A DNA stretch of 37,841 bases, from positions 1 to 37,841 of the forward strand of contig NVXM01000039.1 in NCBI GenBank assembly GCA_002733865.1, in the 5' to 3' direction. The position numbers were made by a program, and so were the translations under genes. This document shows, piece after piece, positions 33,342-37,841 of this stretch (its first letter is position 1; every line of letters starts with the position of its first letter). The notes under the pieces are model-generated. The model saw only the letters and a list, made by a program, of their open reading frames with translations, was not told the DNA's origin and made no database searches. The DNA is from Sphingopyxis sp. (GTDB lineage: Bacteria; Pseudomonadota; Alphaproteobacteria; Sphingomonadales; Sphingomonadaceae).

Positions 33342-34709
33342 TCATGCTATCTGGCGGCCGATTCGACTAGAAAGCACTGCTCCGATAAGCGCCACGGGGA
33401 TGGCAAGTATTATCAACAATCCATACATTCCAATCCCTTGTGTTACCATGAATCCGGCAGCGATTGGCGAGGCTATAGCTCCTAAACGCCCCACACCCAA
33501 AGCCCAGCCAATCCCTGTCGCCCTGAATTCCAGCGGATAGGCAATAGCTACCAACCCGTATAGCGCTGTCAAAGCGCCGTTCACGCAAAATCCGATGACA
33601 AACATGATGGTCATTATCAATGTTAGGTTCGTTGGCATCGCAAAAATATATGCTGCCATTACGATAACCGACCCAAAAAGCAGCAGTGAAATTGTCTTTG
33701 CCATAGGCCAACGTGGACTAAAGAAACCGACCAGCCAAGCAGCGATCAGGCCACCGAAAGTTACAAGCGACAGAGCTGTAATGCTGTGTTTAAGCGAATA
33801 TCCAGCAAGAACGAATAGTTGGGGAGTCCAGTTTATAAGGAAATAGGAAGTCCAGAAAGATGTGAACAAAAGGGCCCAGAGCATCAACGTTTTCTTGCGT
33901 TGGGATCGACTCAACAAACTTCCAAGAGCAGGCTTCGACGTATCCTTTGTCGAAGAAACCGTAGGCAGATTAATCAGTGCGACAGCCCCCATTCGGGCAC
34001 GTATATTATTGACCCTCGCCAGATTAGCCGTAGACTTTTGGCCTGAACGGGCAAGATATTCTGGAGACTCCGGCAGAAACAACAGGACGAGGAGAAAGGC
34101 CAGCCCGCCGAACCCGGCACCAACAAAAAAAATACCTCGCCAACCGCCCAATTCGATAATTGATGCCGCAATCGGGCCGACAACGACCGTACCGACGGTA
34201 AAACCAGTGGCACTGATTATTACCAATAGTGAGCGATGCTTTTCAGGTGCGAATTCGCTAACGAGTGACGACGCACTGCCCAGGACACCGCCCACGCCAA
34301 CGCCGGTGAGAAAGCGCAGGCCGATTAGTGGCGCCAGTGAATTGGAAAAGCCGATTCCGACCATTGCAATCGCAATTAGACCAACCGAATATAACATAAT
34401 TTTTTTGCGACCGAAACGGTCACTCAGAGGCGACAAAACCATAGCCCCAACAGCCATCCCTATTAGTGCAGCAGAAAACAGAAAACCTAGGACCGAAGCA
34501 CCAAGCGTAAATTCTTTGGCGATCAACGGAGCCGCAGCGGCCATAGCGACTAAATCAAATCCGTCAGTAAAGTTTACAAAAAAGCATATCGCCGTAACGA
34601 CAATGGTTACCAGCCGTATCTTCATTTCCGGAGGGATTGATGCCTTTGCCTCCGCAATCGAAGCTAGATTATTATCAGAAATTCGAACGGACTTTTGAAT
34701 ATCACTCAT
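33342..34709 (-). CDS. MFS transporter, aromatic acid:H+ symporter (AAHS) type
   Basis: This encodes 455 residues with twelve predicted membrane segments. The first segment ends in the family motif FTDGFDLVAMAAAAPLI (DGFD). The loop between segments 2 and 3 reads LSDRFGRKK, and segment 4 has RFLTGVGVGGVLGSASSL. FLPESPEYLA precedes the central cytoplasmic loop. Relatives such as PcaK and BenK import benzoate, hydroxybenzoate and related acids with protons. That fits the BenA-like dioxygenase elsewhere in the window. Its start overlaps the stop of a crotonase fragment by 4 bases. Charged N-terminus of about 30 residues precedes segment 1. Confidence 0.9.
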   Translation of the reverse strand: MSDIQKSVRISDNNLASIAEAKASIPPEMKIRLVTIVVTAICFFVNFTDGFDLVAMAAAAPLIAKEFTLGASVLGFLFSAALIGMAVGAMVLSPLSDRFGRKKIMLYSVGLIAIAMVGIGFSNSLAPLIGLRFLTGVGVGGVLGSASSLVSEFAPEKHRSLLVIISATGFTVGTVVVGPIAASIIELGGWRGIFFVGAGFGGLAFLLVLLFLPESPEYLARSGQKSTANLARVNNIRARMGAVALINLPTVSSTKDTSKPALGSLLSRSQRKKTLMLWALLFTSFWTSYFLINWTPQLFVLAGYSLKHSITALSLVTFGGLIAAWLVGFFSPRWPMAKTISLLLFGSVIVMAAYIFAMPTNLTLIMTIMFVIGFCVNGALTALYGLVAIAYPLEFRATGIGWALGVGRLGAIASPIAAGFMVTQGIGMYGLLIILAIPVALIGAVLSSRIGRQIA

Positions 34710-35038
34710 TTGCTAGCATTAGCGATAAAATTGACCCTTGAAGCTTCAGCAATTTCACTTTCAAGTACTAATGCATCCGTTAGCGGGATAGAGTATCCGG
34801 TATCGATCATATGCTTATAGCGAACTGCCATGCTGGCAGCCAGATTGGTAATCTGTAGCGCCAATTCTATCGCCCGCGGCATAAGCATATCAGGCTCAAC
34901 TACCTCTGCTACAATCCCCCAGTCATGAGCTTTGGCAACGTCAATTTTGGCTGCCGTCAATGATTTCATGGCTTCTCTAACTCTTTGAAAAGGTAATCGT
35001 TTAATTAGGTTGGGCGAATTTCCAGACAATTCCAACAT
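34706..35038 (-). pseudogene. 3' fragment of an enoyl-CoA hydratase/isomerase (crotonase) gene
   Basis: This encodes 110 residues that match only the C-terminal part of crotonases: RLPFQRVREAMKSLTAAKID, WGIVAEVVEPDMLMPRAIEL, then AVRYKHMIDTGYSIPL. The N-terminal half with the CoA-binding strands and the oxyanion-hole region is absent, and an in-frame stop lies just upstream. The fragment begins exactly at an 11-bp inverted repeat behind TonB receptor 2, so a deletion or rearrangement ended there. It is probably not functional, although its ATGA overlap keeps translation coupled to the transporter. Confidence 0.8.
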
Positions 35039-35073
35039 TGGTAGCGTTCAGCCAATACGCAAAACGCTACCAA
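35038..35073. terminator. 11-bp inverted repeat behind TonB receptor 2 (terminator-like)
   Basis: TTGGTAGCGTT (35038-35048) and AACGCTACCAA (35063-35073) are perfect complements with a 14-base loop, starting 5 bases after the receptor stop on the minus strand. The downstream bases lack a T-run, so it may attenuate rather than end transcription. It also marks the breakpoint of the crotonase fragment. Confidence 0.5.
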
Positions 35074-35078
35074 TTTGA

Positions 35079-37547
35079 TCAATCAAATTTAAATGCGAAA
35101 CTCACGCCATAAGTTGCCGGCATTCCAGTATAGCGTGCCGCGCTATCATAGGATTGATCGACATAAGTCCAATAATATTTGTCAAAAACATTCTTGCCCC
35201 AGATCGTCGCTTTCCAGCGACCATCTGCAGCCTCATACCCAAGACGCGCATCCACCGTTGCGTATCCATCAATGCAAAACACGCAATCAACACCCGGAGC
35301 AGTCGATGTCAGCGGCCTGTCGAAATAATTGAGTTTGTCAGCAGCAATTACAGCATCAGAACTTGACCGAGCATTGATGGAAACCCCGACGAACGGAGTG
35401 CCCCCATCGGTTTTCACACGATAATCAATATTCAAAGAACCGGACCATTTAGAAGTCAGCGGAAGTGGGGATCCGGAATGATCATAGTCGCGCTCGCCAA
35501 GTGTATTAATACCGACATAATCTGTAATTTTGGAATCAAGATAAGTAGCAGAACCGGAGATTGTAAGCCCATCGACCGGCCGCAAGGTCAGATCGATTTC
35601 CGCGCCCAGCACACGTGATTTTGGTACGTTTATCAGCGCATCAAGCTGGTTAAAAACAAGATCATCAAGCTTTCCGCGAACCTGCTTATTTCGATAATCA
35701 TAGTAAAATGCAGCAGCATTAACACTAAGCAACCCTGAGAGCGTTCTTGCCTTGACGCCTGCTTCATAGGCTGTCAGCTTCTCTTGGGATACCGGGTTGA
35801 ATGCAACGATATTGGAGGCTGTTAAAGATGGAAAACTGCCGGCTTTGTAGCCGCGTGAAAGGTTGGCGTAAATTAAGAGATCCGGGGTGACCTGAAAATC
35901 GGCTCCAACCCGCCAAGAAATATTATCCTCTTTCAAAGTAGCAAATACGGGGACACCTACCGGCACATTATTTTCATTCAAAGAATAACAATCATCTGGA
36001 CCGACCGGTGTAAACGGCGTGCCACTGCCAACGGTATTTCCTAACTGATTAAAAAAAGTGTCATTATTGCCACCAGGAACTGTGGAATTACAAAGCTCAG
36101 CCTGAATGCGCGAATTTGTATATCGAGCCCCCCCCTTCAAAACGATACGGTCGGAAACATTAAATTCTGCATTTCCGAAAAGCGCATAGTTGCGAATCTT
36201 CTGCTTAGTATCAACAATCGACGTGTTGATGAACAATGTGCCGGCGCGATAGGCGGTATGCCCCAACCGCACACCAAAATTCTCATATGTCTTGCTGTCT
36301 TCGTAATTACCTCCAACTACCCACCTGAAAACATCCGATGTATCATCAGCTATCCGAATTTCTTGGTTGAACGACTTTATCGTTCCCTTCTGATCGGTGA
36401 TATTACTCATCAAATATTCCGCTCCATCTGTATCCACAAATTGGAACTGGTCGTAGTCAGCATAAGAACTGAGCGATGTAACCGTTATCGTGTCCGAAAC
36501 ATCAATATCGGCACGTAATGATCCCTGAATCATCTTCCGGTCACTACGCGGCTCGAAATTAACCAGTGGCGCCGATCCCGGCACGATTGCCCCCGTCGGA
36601 TTGGGAGTAGCAACAGGAGTGCCAAGCGAGGGACTTTCGGCCTGAGCAGTCCAATCCGCAGCCCGATTGCTGCGCGGTGAGAATGTAAAGCCATTGGGGT
36701 AATTGTCCGCAAAAGCCTGCAATATGGCCGGAGAACTACCTGAAGGGCGGAGCGCGATAAGTTGTTGCGCCTGCGGGTCGGATTTATCTTTGAACCCGTT
36801 GACGTTGAAAAGCAGGCGAACGCTGTCCGTTGGCTCAAAATCTAACAGAAAGCGGCCCGCAATATATGATTGAGAGCCATTCGTATCATCGCGGGTTACG
36901 CTATACTGCCAATCATCTGTATTTTTGCCAGTAAGGGCCAAGCGAACGCGCGCAGTATCCGAAATTGGTCCGCTAATATGTGCATTTCCATCAATTGAAT
37001 TGAAGCGGCCATAACTAATATCACCGCCGGATTCCCAATATTCGGTTGGCTTTTTCGCTACGAAGTTGATTGCACCGCCCGTAGCATTCTGACCAAAAAG
37101 CGTACCTTGTGGCCCCTTGAGGACCTCAATGCGCTCGAGATCATAAGCGGCGTGCAATGTCATGACCGGAAATGAAAGAGGAGCTTGATCAAGATAGGAG
37201 CTTACCGACGGATAGACACCAAGGGATTCTTCGTTAAATCCGATACCGCGGAGCGTTAAAATAGGGGTTGCATTGGCACTCGGGGTATAGCTAAGTCCTG
37301 GAACCGCAGAAGCGATGTCAGACAAATCTGTGATGCGACGATCTTGAAGCATTTCACTTGAAAGTGCAGAAACCGTCTGACCAACCTTGCTGAGCGACTC
37401 CTCGCGCTTATTCGCGGTGACGATGATTTCATCATAGACAACAGATTGATCCGAACTTTCACTGTTATCTTGAGCCAGCGCGACGTTTGGCCAGCACGCT
37501 GTTGACATGAAACCAATCATCACACCATAAAAAGTTTGTGAACGCAT
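35079..37547 (-). CDS. TonB-dependent outer-membrane receptor 2
   Basis: This encodes 822 residues from ATG 37547, preceded by GGGAGAT. A signal peptide ends around VALAQ (residue 25), followed by a TonB-box-like DEIIVTANKREES. The plug contains VGQTVSALSSEML, LTLRGIGF, VSSYLDQAPLSF and VLKGPQGTLFGQNATGGAINFVAKKP. The beta-barrel ends in AFKFD. It resembles receptor 1 in plan but is clearly a different paralogue. In this setting it probably imports the substrate, or a siderophore-like or aromatic compound, across the outer membrane. It has operator candidate B about 90 bases upstream and shares the transcript direction of the aromatic acid transporter downstream. Confidence 0.93.
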   Translation of the reverse strand: MRSQTFYGVMIGFMSTACWPNVALAQDNSESSDQSVVYDEIIVTANKREESLSKVGQTVSALSSEMLQDRRITDLSDIASAVPGLSYTPSANATPILTLRGIGFNEESLGVYPSVSSYLDQAPLSFPVMTLHAAYDLERIEVLKGPQGTLFGQNATGGAINFVAKKPTEYWESGGDISYGRFNSIDGNAHISGPISDTARVRLALTGKNTDDWQYSVTRDDTNGSQSYIAGRFLLDFEPTDSVRLLFNVNGFKDKSDPQAQQLIALRPSGSSPAILQAFADNYPNGFTFSPRSNRAADWTAQAESPSLGTPVATPNPTGAIVPGSAPLVNFEPRSDRKMIQGSLRADIDVSDTITVTSLSSYADYDQFQFVDTDGAEYLMSNITDQKGTIKSFNQEIRIADDTSDVFRWVVGGNYEDSKTYENFGVRLGHTAYRAGTLFINTSIVDTKQKIRNYALFGNAEFNVSDRIVLKGGARYTNSRIQAELCNSTVPGGNNDTFFNQLGNTVGSGTPFTPVGPDDCYSLNENNVPVGVPVFATLKEDNISWRVGADFQVTPDLLIYANLSRGYKAGSFPSLTASNIVAFNPVSQEKLTAYEAGVKARTLSGLLSVNAAAFYYDYRNKQVRGKLDDLVFNQLDALINVPKSRVLGAEIDLTLRPVDGLTISGSATYLDSKITDYVGINTLGERDYDHSGSPLPLTSKWSGSLNIDYRVKTDGGTPFVGVSINARSSSDAVIAADKLNYFDRPLTSTAPGVDCVFCIDGYATVDARLGYEAADGRWKATIWGKNVFDKYYWTYVDQSYDSAARYTGMPATYGVSFAFKFD

Positions 37548-37635
37548 CCGTGATCTCCCAATCCAATGTTATTGCTATCTCTATTATACTTTTATCATTG
37601 TTTGAATGATCAAACCCATAACACGATAGCAGTGC

Positions 37636-37646
37636 TAACATGTTAG
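37636..37646. promoter_or_regulatory. Operator candidate B (TAACATGTTAG) upstream of TonB receptor 2
   Basis: CTAACATGTTAG (37635-37646) is a perfect 12-base palindrome containing the motif shared with 23384 and 31101. It lies about 90 bases upstream of the receptor and between it and a possible divergent gene at 37831. The rest of 37548-37830 shows no gene. Confidence 0.5.
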
Positions 37647-37830
37647 AATTTATGCGTCGCGTCAAGTGATTGATTGCCTGACCACAAAATTTGAATTTTC
37701 TAATTCGATCGAAGCGCCTGAAATATCGCTTACTAATCCATGGTGTCCCCCGTCAGCATTCAATAGACAGACTGGCTGCATAAAATAAGTGAGTGTTTTG
37801 GTTTCATCGCAGTGACTGTAAGGAACGAAG

Positions 37831-37841
37831 ATGAAAGCAAA
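37831..37841 (+). CDS. Possible first codons of a gene cut by the window edge
   Basis: ATG AAA GCA follows AAGGAA (37820-37825) at a suitable distance, divergent from TonB receptor 2. Three codons are too few to name a product. Confidence 0.35.

Noticed and set aside
33862..34698. A 278-codon plus-strand open frame
   Set aside because: It is antisense to the twelve-helix transporter, proline- and arginine-rich, with no domain; treated as a shadow.
1..37841. CRISPR arrays, tRNA or rRNA genes
   Set aside because: No regularly spaced repeats, cloverleaf-like sequence or rRNA text was noticed on either strand.

Overview
The window looks like an accessory catabolic region of an aerobic alphaproteobacterium, most likely a sphingomonad. 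The signs are two large TonB-dependent receptors with typical sphingomonad architecture, a benzoate-dioxygenase-type Rieske pair, several acyl-CoA dehydrogenases (ACADs), an Ltp2-like thiolase with its DUF35 partner, and IS5 and IS200 debris. The taxon is inferred from gene content only. Base composition is mosaic. Hand counts on single 60-base lines give 42/60 GC at 241-300, 31/60 at 1861-1920, 43/60 at 13321-13380 and 26/60 at 21301-21360.

Layout. (1) 1-1089: GC-rich left flank with a zinc alcohol dehydrogenase cut by the window edge and a PRC-barrel-like protein whose signal peptide looks decapitated. (2) 1110-8091: acyl-CoA and side-chain genes, comprising an ACAD broken by one in-frame stop, an intact long-chain-type ACAD, a CaiB/BaiF CoA-transferase, a TetR regulator, and a thiolase/DUF35 pair. 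(3) 8261-11667: TonB receptor 1 and an IS5-family element with a nonsense-mutated transposase. (4) 23322 down to 11781, minus strand: eleven collinear, tightly packed genes in the order BphC-type extradiol dioxygenase, SDR, BenA-like alpha, BenB-like beta, meta-cleavage hydrolase, acyl-CoA ligase, then a coenzyme F420 set (fbiC, npdG, cofE, cofD, cofC). (5) 23523-24233: a GntR/FCD regulator. (6) 24647-30952, minus: hotdog (MaoC-like) protein, 1135-residue indolepyruvate-ferredoxin-oxidoreductase-type enzyme, DmdC-like ACAD. (7) 31203-33290, plus: SDR without the usual Tyr/Lys pair, an ACAD fragment cut by an IS200-like element. (8) 33342-37547, minus: AAHS-type aromatic acid transporter, 3' fragment of a crotonase, TonB receptor 2. 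The first codons of another gene may start at 37831.

How the genes may work together. TonB receptors and the MFS transporter would import an aromatic or alkyl-aromatic acid. The ligase or CoA-transferase activates it, the Rieske pair and SDR produce a catechol, the BphC-type enzyme cleaves it and the hydrolase splits the product. ACADs, the hotdog protein, and thiolase/DUF35 handle acyl-CoA or retro-aldol side-chain steps. The unusual part is a nearly complete deazaflavin F420 supply (biosynthesis plus NADPH:F420 reductase) in the same transcriptional direction directly behind the ring-cleavage genes, with no F420-using enzyme recognised in the window. A short motif TARCATGTYAG occurs upstream of the extradiol/Rieske/F420 run, between the divergent ACAD and SDR genes, and upstream of TonB receptor 2. 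This suggests one regulon, possibly under the GntR protein. Substrate and F420 function remain inference.
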